Positions 1-8,373 of a DNA stretch of 64,000 bases are shown piece after piece. The stretch covers positions 1 through 64,000 of the forward strand of contig JBNMQM010000019.1 in assembly GCA_051278195.1 (NCBI GenBank), read 5' to 3'. Numbering within the stretch: position 1 is the stretch's first letter; each line of letters starts with the position of its first letter. The position numbers and the translations under genes were made by a program. This DNA comes from JAHRVQ01 sp051278195 (lineage in GTDB: Bacteria; Pseudomonadota; Gammaproteobacteria; Pseudomonadales; Azotimanducaceae). The notes beneath the pieces are model-generated. The model searched no databases and was not told the origin of the DNA. It was given only the letters and a program-made list of their open reading frames with translations.

Positions 1-90
1 GATAAAACCGTCGCCCTTCTTGTGAGGTTTGGGCAAGACATCGGCAATGGCACGGCCAAGACTGGGCTTTTCGGCAATATAGAGCTTCAT
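1..90 (-). CDS. topB: DNA topoisomerase III, N-terminal fragment
   Basis: Only the first 30 codons lie in the window; the gene runs off the left edge. From ATG at 90 the protein begins MKLYIAEKPSLGRAIADVLP and continues with a K-P-H-K-K-G-D-G-F stretch. This matches the start of the Toprim domain of proteobacterial TopB, a type IA topoisomerase that decatenates DNA; Glu-7 in the I-A-E-K-P-S motif is a conserved acidic residue of the active site. The assignment rests on this short but very characteristic N-terminus. The gene is transcribed divergently from the WD40 gene that starts at 232. Confidence 0.85.
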   Translation of the reverse strand, partial: MKLYIAEKPSLGRAIADVLPKPHKKGDGFI

Positions 91-231
91 AAGCTACTGC
101 ATGCATTGGTAGCGGAACAATACCTGAATAGTACTGTATACATAACCAGTATAGAAGAGACAAACGCAGGATCTCTGTAAGGAGAGTTCTGCTAAAATAG
201 GCCGAACTTAAATAACAGGAAAAATCTTGCA

Positions 232-1302
232 ATGGGAATATGGGTGTTTGTCTGGGTAAGCCGTATCTTGCCCCTTGCCATACTGTTGGCTACAGCCACT
301 ACCCACGCAGCAGTTTTGAGTTCAGATGCAACATCTAGGCAGGTGGCGTCGACGTTTTCTCCGAACGGTAAGCTTATCGTCACGATTCTGGAAAGCGATG
401 CCATCGCTATTTGGTCAAGCGATACAGGCGAGCAACATATTATCTTGCGTGGTCACCGAAAGCGTATTAGCAGCGCCAGTTTCTCGCCAGATGGGACCCG
501 CGTTCTGAGTTCCTCAGAAGACGGTACCGCGAGAGTCTGGGACGTCAGAACTGGAAATCTCTTGCTGGTCTTGGCGGGGCATAAAGGTGCTGTCCGCACG
601 GCGGAATATTCGGCTCGGGGCAATCGCATTCTCACGACCGGCGTTGATGGTACGGCGATGGTTTGGTTCACCGACAATGGCGAGCTACTCGACGCGCTCG
701 ACGATCATGGTGACGTGACCTATGCACAGATATCTCCTAATGGTTCGCGGGTTGTGACCACAGATATTAGCGGCAGCCTGCGGGCTTGGGATGAGTATGG
801 GCAGAAGATGACCCCGATCATCATCACTTCCGTCGGTGTTGATATTACTCCGGAAACTGCTGACCCACTAATGCAGAATGTTCGCAGCATCAGCGACTCA
901 GTAGTTTTGTTAGACCGCTTCAGGGTGGCAGAAAACTCTTTGAAAACTGATTCGTTGCTCGAAACTCTAAGGCTTTGGTCCGATGCCTGGTCGTCGCAGG
1001 ACTTTGATCGATACCTATCGGCATATGATCCCGGTTTCGATCCTGGAGGCGGTATATCACGGCAAGCATGGCAGGTGGAAAGACGCCAGCGGGTTGAAAA
1101 GCCAGCATCCATCAAAGTAACTGTTTCTAATCCGGTCGTGAGGCTCACTAGCGCCAGAGAGGCTGAAATAACATTCACCCAGCAGTACCGCTCTGATCGA
1201 CACGTCGATACCTGCCTGAAGCAACTGGATCTTGCCAATCGCGACGACGCCTGGCTGATCCTGCGTGAAAAGAACTTGAAATGTAAGTTAAGGCCAAGAT
1301 GA
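232..1302 (+). CDS. Exported WD40-repeat protein with C-terminal NTF2-like domain
   Basis: The 356-residue product starts with a hydrophobic signal peptide (cleavage probably near residue 26, T-H-A-A). Residues ~35-200 hold about four WD40 blades with F-S-P-D-G, R-V-W-D and I-A-I-W signatures, which normally act as a protein-binding propeller. That is few blades for a closed propeller, so it may be incomplete or oligomeric. Residues ~240-352 (from L-R-L-W-S-D-A-W-S-S-Q-D to the end) resemble the NTF2/SnoaL-like tail found on many exported proteobacterial proteins. An AGGAAAA ribosome site lies 9 nt before the ATG. The biological role is not known. It stands alone, with 180 bp to the next gene. 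Confidence 0.75.
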   Translation: MGIWVFVWVSRILPLAILLATATTHAAVLSSDATSRQVASTFSPNGKLIVTILESDAIAIWSSDTGEQHIILRGHRKRISSASFSPDGTRVLSSSEDGTARVWDVRTGNLLLVLAGHKGAVRTAEYSARGNRILTTGVDGTAMVWFTDNGELLDALDDHGDVTYAQISPNGSRVVTTDISGSLRAWDEYGQKMTPIIITSVGVDITPETADPLMQNVRSISDSVVLLDRFRVAENSLKTDSLLETLRLWSDAWSSQDFDRYLSAYDPGFDPGGGISRQAWQVERRQRVEKPASIKVTVSNPVVRLTSAREAEITFTQQYRSDRHVDTCLKQLDLANRDDAWLILREKNLKCKLRPR

Positions 1303-1482
1303 AATAGGGCTAGGAATATCACGGTACTTTCTATTCTTAGTAGCTCTGAGATTTCTTGGTTGGAAAGTCAGCCCGTATCACGGCGGTGTCGACGGAAGGT
1401 AATCTTGCAATCAGCAATTGCAATACGCGGTAGTCCTTCGGGAGATGCGACTAATAATCCCTATTTTAGAAGAGGTTAAGAC

Positions 1483-2385
1483 ATGGCTTGGATAACAAGA
1501 ATTAGTTTGGCACTGGTCGCGATCGTCATTTTATTTGTGGGCTATGTGTTTATGTCAGTCAGGTCACTTGAGGTTGAAACATTATCAGAGGATCTTCATG
1601 TGCTGTTTGGTATGGGCGGAAATGTTGCCGTGCTAAATACCCAGCACGGCACCGTGATTGTCGATACCATGACCTTTCAATTGCAAGGCGACAGAATAAA
1701 ACAAGTTGCGATGGAGTTAACAGGTAAACCTGTCATTGCGGTTATCAATAGTCACTATCACCTCGACCATACTCACGGTAATCCGGCATTTGATCCGGGC
1801 GTGAGAGTGCTATCAACCGAACGGACCTTGCATCATTTGCAACAAACAGACAGTGAGTTTTTTGCCGATGCGCCTCACACCTTGCCGAATGAAACTTTTT
1901 CCGACGTCCTTCGTTTGAGTTTCGGTAACAAGCATATACAACTCGTCTCTCCAGGCTTAGGTCACACAGATGGAGACCTTGTCGTTGTGTTTGAAGAAGA
2001 ACGTGTTATTCATATGGGCGACCTCTTGTTTAACAGACACTATCCAAACATCGATCTTGAAGCAGGTGGTTCTGTAATAGCCTGGCCTACAACTTTGGAT
2101 CGGGTCATGGAACTGGATTTTGATCGCGTCATTCCGGGTCATGGCGCGGTGACCGATCGGGTCGGTATCAAACAGTTTCAACGCTTTATGGCACAACTTG
2201 CAGAAATTGGTCAGAACTCGGTTGATAATAAACTGGACCTTTCACAAACTCTTGAGTCCGCCAACTTGACAGAGGACGCCGCTTACGAGGAAATCAAAAT
2301 GATCGTACCGATTGGATTAGATCGGCCTTTTGTCATTACCAGAGCGTGGGAAGAAGCGAACGGAAAGATTACACCTCGCCCTTAG
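1483..2385 (+). CDS. Membrane-anchored MBL-fold metallo-hydrolase
   Basis: Residues ~5-25 are one N-terminal hydrophobic segment (signal anchor), followed by a metallo-beta-lactamase fold. The zinc-binding H-x-H-x-D-H motif is intact as N-S-H-Y-H-L-D-H (His91, His93, Asp95, His96). The further ligands are seen in L-G-H-T-D-G-D, H-M-G-D-L-L-F and P-G-H-G-A-V. The order and spacing match periplasmic class B lactamase-like hydrolases of the quinoprotein relay/MBL type, but the substrate cannot be read from sequence. An AGAGG ribosome site precedes the ATG. A 12-bp unit, GGCGTTGGTATC, is duplicated directly after the stop (2399-2422). Confidence 0.8.
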   Translation: MAWITRISLALVAIVILFVGYVFMSVRSLEVETLSEDLHVLFGMGGNVAVLNTQHGTVIVDTMTFQLQGDRIKQVAMELTGKPVIAVINSHYHLDHTHGNPAFDPGVRVLSTERTLHHLQQTDSEFFADAPHTLPNETFSDVLRLSFGNKHIQLVSPGLGHTDGDLVVVFEEERVIHMGDLLFNRHYPNIDLEAGGSVIAWPTTLDRVMELDFDRVIPGHGAVTDRVGIKQFQRFMAQLAEIGQNSVDNKLDLSQTLESANLTEDAAYEEIKMIVPIGLDRPFVITRAWEEANGKITPRP

Positions 2386-2398
2386 TGGTCCATTCATT

Positions 2399-2422
2399 GG
2401 CGTTGGTATCGGCGTTGGTATC
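2399..2422. repeat. 12-bp tandem duplication (2 copies)
   Basis: GGCGTTGGTATC occurs twice in tandem, followed by a partial third copy (GGTATT), 13 nt after the MBL gene. It is one of several short tandem duplications near gene ends in this window. Confidence 0.9.
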
Positions 2423-2489
2423 GGTATTGAAATCGATTGACTCAAATCCTGTAAGACACTGCTAAAATTCGTGCGGTGCTATCGTCGCG

Positions 2490-3410
2490 TCATGAAAACG
2501 CAATCACTCTATTACGACCCGAATCTTTGGCCTGATAAAGTGCCGTGTCGGCACGTTTGACGAGCTCCCGCCACGGTTCTTTTCCACCAAGAGCAACGCC
2601 GACACTCAGTGTCAGGAATCCGAACTGACTCTGACTATGGGGCAACATCAAGCGCTCTACTGCTAGCCTCGCATGTTCTGCGACATCCAGTGCTTCCTCT
2701 GCCAATGTGTCCGGCATCAGCATCAACAATTCTTCGCCGCCATAGCGAAACACTCTATCAGCATCACGCATCTGAGCCTTGATGGTACTTGCGAAGGCAA
2801 GCAGCGTCTCATCCCCCATCTGGTGCCCGTAGTGATCGTTATATTGCTTGAACCAATCCACATCTAATAATGCAATGGCATATCTTTTGTCGTAACGTTT
2901 CGCCATTGCCTCGATAAATTCCAACTCAACTTCCATCGCACGACGGTTACCAATTTTCATCAGAGCGTCTTCGTGCAACAACAGTTTGAGTTCTTGGTTT
3001 TCCTTCTCCAAGCCTACTTTTTGTTCCATCAAGGTAACGTAGGCATTCACCATATCGGTTTGCGTCACCAGCCCGACCACCTTGTCATATTCGTTCACAA
3101 CAGGAAAATGTCTTACGTTGTGACTACGAGCCAGCACCAGCGCGTCGTATATGGACATAGAAGTCGACAGGCACATCGGGTCTTGTGTCATCACCTCGCT
3201 CACGGCTCTATCGATCATGGAAGTAGCAGACAGACATTCGTCGAAAATACGCACGATGTCCCTTTCGGTGAGAATGCCCAATGGGCTGCCGTCATCACTA
3301 ATCAGGGCGCAAGACCGTTTGTGGACGCGCATCGTGGACACTACCGCTGCAAGGCGTTCAGTAGATTTGACGAACGAGTCAATCGTCGTCATAAGTTCGC
3401 CAATATTCAC
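2490..3410 (-). CDS. CBS-domain diguanylate cyclase
   Basis: A 306-residue cytoplasmic signalling protein. Residues 1-~125 hold two CBS motifs (each with a L-G-I-L-T-E-R-D or V-G-L-V-T-Q-T-D core), which usually bind adenine nucleotides. Residues ~150-306 form a GGDEF domain that makes cyclic-di-GMP from GTP. The active-site loop reads R-Y-G-G-E-E-L (224-228), an active-type variant with Leu in the last position. The product-inhibition I-site R-D-A-D (215-218) sits exactly five residues upstream. The start is GTG at 3410, preceded by a purine-rich AGGGGG site. There is no membrane segment, so sensing should be intracellular. It is transcribed away from the DEAD helicase. Confidence 0.9.
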   Translation of the reverse strand: MNIGELMTTIDSFVKSTERLAAVVSTMRVHKRSCALISDDGSPLGILTERDIVRIFDECLSATSMIDRAVSEVMTQDPMCLSTSMSIYDALVLARSHNVRHFPVVNEYDKVVGLVTQTDMVNAYVTLMEQKVGLEKENQELKLLLHEDALMKIGNRRAMEVELEFIEAMAKRYDKRYAIALLDVDWFKQYNDHYGHQMGDETLLAFASTIKAQMRDADRVFRYGGEELLMLMPDTLAEEALDVAEHARLAVERLMLPHSQSQFGFLTLSVGVALGGKEPWRELVKRADTALYQAKDSGRNRVIAFS

Positions 3411-3608
3411 TGGGCCCCCTCTGGAAGAATCGACATTAGTGGCTAATAGTCAATGATTCTAGAATGATGGGCGCAACCTATCAACTCTGACGAAATGGTC
3501 GTCGTTCACTTACACTAGAAATTTTATGCCTCAAATGACGAGGTGACGGCCTGGAAAGGATAAGATGACACGTCTCGCATACTAGAAACCAACAAAAAGG
3601 ACCTGAAC

Positions 3609-4937
3609 CTGACTTCGTTACTGGATCTACCTCTACACAAACAGCTGTTCAAGGCGCTTGAGCCCATGGGCTTTAGTGAGGCCACTGAGGTTCAAAGCAG
3701 AGCTATACCTGCGGTGCTTGAAGGTCGCGACGTCATGGTGTCAGCCAAAACCGGCAGTGGTAAAACTGCCGCATTCCTATTGCCCATGCTCGATCGAATG
3801 CTCCGGGTTGATTTGCGACGCAGCGGCACACGGGGGCTGATTCTTCTGCCAACGCGGGAGCTTGCCCTGCAAACGGTAAAGACTTTCGAGAAGCTCGCAA
3901 AATTCACACCGATTAAATGCGGCATTATCATCGGCGGTGAAGCTTTTAAGCATCAGATTGCATCGTTACGCCGGAATCCTGAAGTCATTATCGCAACGCC
4001 CGGCCGACTGGTAGAACATCTCGATAAGGGCTCAATCGATTTCGATGACCTAGAGTTTCTGGTACTTGATGAAGCAGACCGCATGCTCGACATGGGTTTT
4101 ACTGACGACATGAACAAGATCGCTAAATCATGCAAAGAGAAGCGCCAGAACCTGTTGTTTTCAGCCACATTGAATCATCGAAACTTTGGTCGAATTGCGT
4201 CTATTTTAAACAACCCAGTCTCTATTGAGGTTGACTCGTTTAAGGAAGGTCACAGCCAAATAACGCAACAAATGATTTTGGCTGATGGTGATGATCACAA
4301 GAAAAAGTTAATTTTTGCCCTGTTAGAAGAAGAAAAAGCAGAAAAGGTATTTGTCTTTTGCAAAACCCGGGCGCAATGCACCGAGGTTGGCCAGCATCTG
4401 GCAAAGACAGAATTAAAGGTCGGATACCTGCATGGCGATATTCCGCAGAGCGACCGCAAACAGGTGTTGAACCGCTTCCGTGATGGCAAGCTGCAGGTAC
4501 TCGTGGCGACCGACGTCGCAGCTCGTGGCCTTGATGTCTCTGATGTTGATCTGGTCATTAACTACACCGTTGCACACTCGGGTGATGACCATGTGCATCG
4601 AGTAGGAAGGACAGGGCGTGCTGGCAAGCAAGGCAAGGCCGTGATGCTGGTTGACCATATTGACTGGAACAAAAACTTCAGCATCGAGCGATACCTCAAA
4701 ATTCGCTTTGAGCCGCGATCAATCAAAGGGTTGAAAGCAGCCTACAAGGGTCCTGACAAGGTCAAGAAATCTGGCAAGGCTGTCGGGACCAAGAAAAAAC
4801 CCAACAAGAATTCTGCTGCAAAAAGTCCTGCGCCAAAGAAGCGTACCAGAAACACGAAAAACATCGGCAAGGGAACTAACAACATAGCCGGCGGTGACGA
4901 TGGAATGAGTCCGTATCGTAAAAAGCCGACCAAGTAA
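3609..4937 (+). CDS. DEAD-box ATP-dependent RNA helicase (probable CTG start)
   Basis: All core motifs are present: A-K-T-G-S-G-K-T (I), P-T-R-E-L (Ia), T-P-G-R-L (Ib), D-E-A-D (II), S-A-T-L (III), D-V-A-A-R-G-L-D (V) and H-R-V-G-R-T-G-R (VI). A basic Lys-rich tail follows (residues ~370-442). It resembles SrmB/RhlE-type helicases of ribosome assembly or RNA decay. The first in-frame ATG (3666) would remove half of the N-terminal Q-motif region. The family-like sequence L-L-D-L-P-L-H-K-Q-L-F-K-A-L-E extends upstream in frame to a TAA at 3561, with no ATG, GTG or TTG in between. The best start is therefore CTG at 3609, 8 nt after AAAAGGA. The CTG at 3603 is the alternative. Confidence 0.85.
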   Translation: MTSLLDLPLHKQLFKALEPMGFSEATEVQSRAIPAVLEGRDVMVSAKTGSGKTAAFLLPMLDRMLRVDLRRSGTRGLILLPTRELALQTVKTFEKLAKFTPIKCGIIIGGEAFKHQIASLRRNPEVIIATPGRLVEHLDKGSIDFDDLEFLVLDEADRMLDMGFTDDMNKIAKSCKEKRQNLLFSATLNHRNFGRIASILNNPVSIEVDSFKEGHSQITQQMILADGDDHKKKLIFALLEEEKAEKVFVFCKTRAQCTEVGQHLAKTELKVGYLHGDIPQSDRKQVLNRFRDGKLQVLVATDVAARGLDVSDVDLVINYTVAHSGDDHVHRVGRTGRAGKQGKAVMLVDHIDWNKNFSIERYLKIRFEPRSIKGLKAAYKGPDKVKKSGKAVGTKKKPNKNSAAKSPAPKKRTRNTKNIGKGTNNIAGGDDGMSPYRKKPTK

Positions 4938-4957
4938 CAAAGGTAAGCTATCTCAAT

Positions 4958-5302
4958 CTATGGCCCATTCAATAGCACGAGCCAATAGCCAAACACAGAT
5001 ATTGCAACGATAACAACGACAGTCGCCAGCATTTTACTGGTGGGCCCTGTGCCTATGGTCTCAACATCTAAGCTGTCGTTGTTTTGAGGCGATTGATTCC
5101 CGTCATACTCAAGAACCAACTCCTTGGCACTGTCATAATCTTCATCAGGCACAAGAACATTAGCGAGATCAGTCGGAGCTATTTCTCCGACACCACCTTG
5201 TAGGTAAAAGCCACTCACGTGTGCTTCTAGGTCGTTTGCAACCAGCATGCCTTTGACGATCTCAGCTTCGATAATATCTGCAGCTCGATATACAATTTTC
5301 AT
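4958..5302 (-). CDS. DUF2007-type small protein with C-terminal membrane segment
   Basis: A 114-residue protein starting M-K-I-V-Y-R-A-A-D-I-I-E-A-E-I-V-K-G-M-L. This is the fold signature of DUF2007 (putative signal-transducing protein, related to GlnB-like ferredoxin folds): a short domain predicting where a ligand or partner binds, followed here by a single transmembrane helix (residues ~90-112). The inner ATG at 5302 fits the family start better than the upstream ATG at 5326. It begins 11 bp after the stop of the GFA-family gene and is probably co-transcribed with it. Its function is unknown. Confidence 0.7.
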   Translation of the reverse strand: MKIVYRAADIIEAEIVKGMLVANDLEAHVSGFYLQGGVGEIAPTDLANVLVPDEDYDSAKELVLEYDGNQSPQNNDSLDVETIGTGPTSKMLATVVVIVAISVFGYWLVLLNGP

Positions 5303-5313
5303 ATCATTAGGCT

Positions 5314-5697
5314 CTACTCTTCCCATTCCTTAATGTGGCTCAGGTCATTGACCCAGTTAAGCTTGGTATCCACATGAACTTCTAATGTTGGGCTATGTGC
5401 TTCCGGCTTATCGAGGCTTCCCACTGTAATGTCTACGATGCCTGGGTGATTTGTACTAACGCAAGTAATGGGTGTACCGCAGTCAGAACAAAATTGCCTG
5501 GTTCCGCTATCGGAGGATGCAATTGTTGCGGGTCGACTCCCCGTGAGTCGAAACTTATCATCCGGCACGATAATCCAAGCCACATAGGGTGCTGCGCTGA
5601 TTTTACGACACAAGCTGCAATGGCAGTTCACAGCCGTGTATTCTCCAGCATCAATCTGATACTTCAACTTTCCACAAAAACATCCACCTGTAATCAT
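5314..5697 (-). CDS. GFA-family (glutathione-dependent formaldehyde-activating-like) protein
   Basis: A 127-residue zinc-binding protein of the GFA/CENP-V fold. The structural and catalytic zinc cysteines are all present: G-G-C-F-C-G, N-C-H-C-S-L-C-R and F-C-S-D-C-G. Most members have no proven reaction, so formaldehyde-glutathione chemistry should not be assumed. The start is placed at the ATG at 5697 because a GGAG site lies about 8 nt upstream and homologues begin at M-I-T-G-G-C. The reading frame stays open 27 codons further upstream to 5778. It is followed closely by the DUF2007 gene. A second GFA protein is encoded at 45185. Confidence 0.8.
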   Translation of the reverse strand: MITGGCFCGKLKYQIDAGEYTAVNCHCSLCRKISAAPYVAWIIVPDDKFRLTGSRPATIASSDSGTRQFCSDCGTPITCVSTNHPGIVDITVGSLDKPEAHSPTLEVHVDTKLNWVNDLSHIKEWEE

Positions 5698-5907
5698 GTC
5701 GCGCTCCACGGTTCCTAAAAGTTCTTTGATTGCATTGCCAAGTAGCAAGCTAAGAGAATTAACTTCAGAAAGTAACATAGAAGACGATTCAGCAACGCAA
5801 GTTTTGGAGCAGATTTACACGGATGAATGTGAATGATAAAAGACACCGATACTCGAGCGCTGGAATTCGTTAGTATCTAGTGACTTAATGGAAAAACAGG
5901 AAAACAC

Positions 5908-6603
5908 GTGAAACTCTATACCGGTGATCTCAGCCCTTATTCTGCAAAAGTCAGAATGCAAATTTACGCAATGGGCATAACGGATATTGAATTCGATTTA
6001 CCTGTCGCCGAATTCTTTTCTGGTCAATTTGCTAAAAGGTCGCCTATCGGACGTATTCCGGTTTTGGTGGTAGATGAAGGTGTCATTCCAGAGTCGGAAG
6101 TGATCGCCGAATATCTGGACGAACTTTATCCCGAAAAAGCTATGGTTGGCACCACGCTGAAAGAGCGGGCAGATGTTCGGGTCATTTCGAGAATCGCAGA
6201 TGTCTATTTGATGAACAATATTTTTATGTGCTTGGGGCAATTGATGCCAGACAAACGTTCTGAAGCAGTAGTTGAGCTGTTAATGGGCCAAGTAAAACGC
6301 GGTATTGGCGCTCTGGAAAATCATCTTGGCGATGGCGATTTCGCTGTGGGCAATACGCTCACCCGAGCCGACTGCACATTGGTGCCTGCTTTGTATATGT
6401 GTCAGGGCTCAATGCCGCGACTGGGGGTCGACAACCCAATCATTGGCACAAAAAAAGTGGCGGCTTATTGGGAGAAGATTCAGAAGAACGAGTTTGCCGC
6501 AAAAATTATGGCCGAGATGGAAAAAGGTATGAAAGATCGGCTCGACGGCACCGAAGCCAAACGGGTTAAAGCCGCTATCGAACTCGCGAAGCAGCAGGCC
6601 TAG
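5908..6603 (+). CDS. Glutathione S-transferase family protein
   Basis: A 231-residue cytoplasmic protein with an N-terminal thioredoxin-like domain (M-K-L-Y-T-G-D-L-S-P-Y-S-A-K-V-R). It has a cis-proline I-G-R-I-P-V-L and the glutathione-binding E-S-E-V-I-A-E-Y-L motif. Residues ~85-210 form an all-alpha C-terminal domain. Ser rather than Cys is in the active-site position, as in zeta/beta-like bacterial GSTs. The tail after residue ~205 is Lys/Ala rich and longer than usual. It is a single gene closed by a strong hairpin terminator. Substrate unknown; detoxification or isomerisation is likely by family. Confidence 0.85.
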   Translation: MKLYTGDLSPYSAKVRMQIYAMGITDIEFDLPVAEFFSGQFAKRSPIGRIPVLVVDEGVIPESEVIAEYLDELYPEKAMVGTTLKERADVRVISRIADVYLMNNIFMCLGQLMPDKRSEAVVELLMGQVKRGIGALENHLGDGDFAVGNTLTRADCTLVPALYMCQGSMPRLGVDNPIIGTKKVAAYWEKIQKNEFAAKIMAEMEKGMKDRLDGTEAKRVKAAIELAKQQA

Positions 6604-6609
6604 AAAAAG

Positions 6610-6639
6610 AAGGATCGAATCAGCATTGATTCGATCCTT
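6610..6639. terminator. Bidirectional intrinsic terminator
   Basis: AAGGATCGAATCA, loop GCAT, TGATTCGATCCTT: a perfect 13-bp stem lying directly after the GST stop. It is followed by TTT on the plus strand and by TTCTTTTTCT on the minus strand. It separates the convergent GST gene and SDR remnant. Confidence 0.9.
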
Positions 6640-6661
6640 TACTGCAGCGTCCTAACGAAAG

Positions 6662-7024
6662 CTACCGTCCGCTAGCCCCAAACCCAGTGAACAGGCTGTT
6701 GTCATCAGTCATAGCCGCAACCCGCTTAGTCAAAACTTTATTCCACTCGGGGTGCGCTAGTATCCAGAAGTCATCATTACTGATCCCTTCAAAAACAATG
6801 TCTGCCACATCCGCTGGAGCCATGCCACGCTCAGCCATCAATGGTCCGGCAAACCCCTCGAAAGCGGTCTCCTCATCGGAACTATTGTGCTCTTTTGCAG
6901 ATTCCACATCTTGATTGCGCTTGCTATGGATGACCTGTGTATTAACAGCGCCAGAGCACAACACCGAGGCGGAAACCGGTAAACCCCCAGCAGCGAGCTC
7001 TTGCCTTCCAGCCGGAACACAATG
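6662..7024 (-). pseudogene. C-terminal remnant of a short-chain dehydrogenase
   Basis: The open frame reads E-L-A-A-G-G-L-P-V-S-A-S-V-L-C-S-G-A-V-N-T and later F-W-I-L-A-H-P-E-W. It matches the last ~120 residues of classical SDR proteins (V-L-C-P-G-W-V-N-T and F-W-I-L-T-H-P-E-W are typical). Homology runs upstream of the GTG at 6964 to an in-frame TAG at 7025-7027. The Rossmann nucleotide-binding half and the Y-x-x-x-K site are absent, so it cannot be an active dehydrogenase. I see no remaining N-terminal half in 7028-7252; that half seems to be deleted. Confidence 0.8.
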
Positions 7025-7216
7025 CTAAACCTCCATGGTGTTTGCGGCAGAAGTCCGCGCTGTCGATAAAACTAGGCCTTATCGACGGTTGAGAGGCGGT
7101 CCAAATTTCCAACACTAAATTAAGAAGGCAGCTGAGAACGAGAAACTAAATCTCACGCGCCCGTTTTTGTCCTTTTCTATACGGTTTCATTTAACTTATA
7201 TACAGGTTTTATCTGG

Positions 7217-7245
7217 GCTCTATCTAAGCTCTATCTAAGCTCTAT
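7217..7245. repeat. 11-bp tandem duplication (2.6 copies)
   Basis: GCTCTATCTAA is repeated twice, followed by a partial third copy (GCTCTAT). It lies just downstream of the PNPOx-like gene that ends at 7253. Confidence 0.9.
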
Positions 7246-7252
7246 GCGAACT

Positions 7253-7702
7253 TTATGCACGCCAGATACGTTGATTGACCGAGCCGAACATTTCTGACAG
7301 TTCGACTCGCGTCGGCGTCACCTTTACCGCGACATAATTTGGATCAGTGGGACCACCCGCGAAAAAACCTTTCAGATCATAGTCGAGAGCATCCCAGGCG
7401 TGAGCCCGAATTGCATCGTCCATAATCAATTCCGCAGTGCCGCGACACATAATGTGAATGAAGTTTGGCGGTGCAACCTGCCACTGAACATCAACGATCG
7501 GGTTATTTGCCATCTGCTTTGCTTTAGGTGTTGTGGGCCCAGTCGCCAGCCAAAGTACATCACCTTCCCAAGTAGGGTGAACCATTCGCACCCGCGGTCC
7601 ACTTTTACTCTGAGTCGCCCAGGCGCTCCAAACTGCTGCAGCACTTGCTTTGCCGACTTCCTCAAAAAATGCATCTTTATCTGCCGCTGTGACATCAGCC
7701 AT
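7253..7702 (-). CDS. Pyridoxamine 5'-phosphate oxidase-like flavin protein
   Basis: A 149-residue split beta-barrel protein of the PNPOx-like superfamily. It has the typical R-V-R-M-V-H-P-T-W-E-G-D-V-L-W-L-A-T strand and the K-A-K-Q-M-A-N-N-P helix that bind FMN or F420-type cofactors. The ATG at 7702 follows an AGAGAG purine run and gives a start like its relatives (M-A-D-V-T). A further 22 codons upstream would overlap the nitroreductase. It follows that gene in the same direction and probably belongs to the same operon, acting as a general oxidoreductase or heme/flavin-binding protein; the substrate is unknown. Confidence 0.75.
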   Translation of the reverse strand: MADVTAADKDAFFEEVGKASAAAVWSAWATQSKSGPRVRMVHPTWEGDVLWLATGPTTPKAKQMANNPIVDVQWQVAPPNFIHIMCRGTAELIMDDAIRAHAWDALDYDLKGFFAGGPTDPNYVAVKVTPTRVELSEMFGSVNQRIWRA

Positions 7703-7745
7703 GTTTAGTTTCTCTCTTGTATGGTTAACGGATAATTCTGATCTA

Positions 7746-8357
7746 CTAGTGCTCACCCCAACTATCAAAAAACGTGACGTCTGCTGCCTGGAGTCGTTCT
7801 GCTACTTTGAGTTTTGCCCCAAGGGTGTAAGCCGCTGGCAGCATCACGGTTTGCGTGACGCCCTCGGGAACATTAAGGATGCGCGCAATATCGTCGGCGC
7901 GCGATACAAGTAGGGAAGTCCATGTAGTCCCAATCCCCCTGGCTCGCATTGCCAGCATCAAAGACCAGGCCGCTGGCAGGATCGAGCCAAAAAAGCCAAT
8001 TTGGCCCGACACTTGGTCCCCAGGCTCGCCGATTGCAAACACAAACACCATGCAGGGAATTTCATGCAACCGATCCATCAAAGCGTTGTGGGTAGGTTTA
8101 AGTGTGACACCCCGGGATTCACTAAGCTGAACGAGCACCTCACAGTAAATGTCAGCGATGAGTTTCTTCTTGGTAGGATCGGTCACCACGAGGAAGCGCC
8201 AATTCTCACCATCGAGCCCCGTCGGTGCCTGGACCGCAACGTTGATACAGGCGGCCAGATCTTCTTTGCTAATGGGCCGGTCAAAATCCAGCTTACGGCG
8301 CACCGATCGTGCTGTGCTGAGTATGTGATCTATCTGACTTAGTTGATCTCCTGCCAT
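7746..8357 (-). CDS. Nitroreductase-family flavoprotein
   Basis: A 203-residue protein with the FMN-binding R-S-V-R-R-K motif near the N-terminus, A-P-T-G-L-D-G-E-N-W-R (~50-60) and the helix I-L-P-A-A-W-S-L-M-L-A-M-R-A-R-G-I-G-T. These are the three landmarks of the NfsB/NADH dehydrogenase-like fold. Members reduce nitro groups, quinones or enones with NAD(P)H. The gene lies 16 bp after the SDR at 8374 and upstream of the PNPOx-like gene, so all three look like one minus-strand operon with the carotenoid oxygenase. A second family member lies at 38491. Confidence 0.85.
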   Translation of the reverse strand: MAGDQLSQIDHILSTARSVRRKLDFDRPISKEDLAACINVAVQAPTGLDGENWRFLVVTDPTKKKLIADIYCEVLVQLSESRGVTLKPTHNALMDRLHEIPCMVFVFAIGEPGDQVSGQIGFFGSILPAAWSLMLAMRARGIGTTWTSLLVSRADDIARILNVPEGVTQTVMLPAAYTLGAKLKVAERLQAADVTFFDSWGEH

Positions 8358-8373
8358 AAAGTTTTACTGAGCT

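Noticed and set aside
720..1322. A 200-codon minus-strand frame within the WD40 gene
   Set aside because: It is the complement of a gene with clear WD40 motifs and has no homologous motifs or ribosome site of its own.
2973..3446. A 157-codon plus-strand frame over the CBS-GGDEF gene
   Set aside because: Antisense shadow of a well-supported signalling gene.
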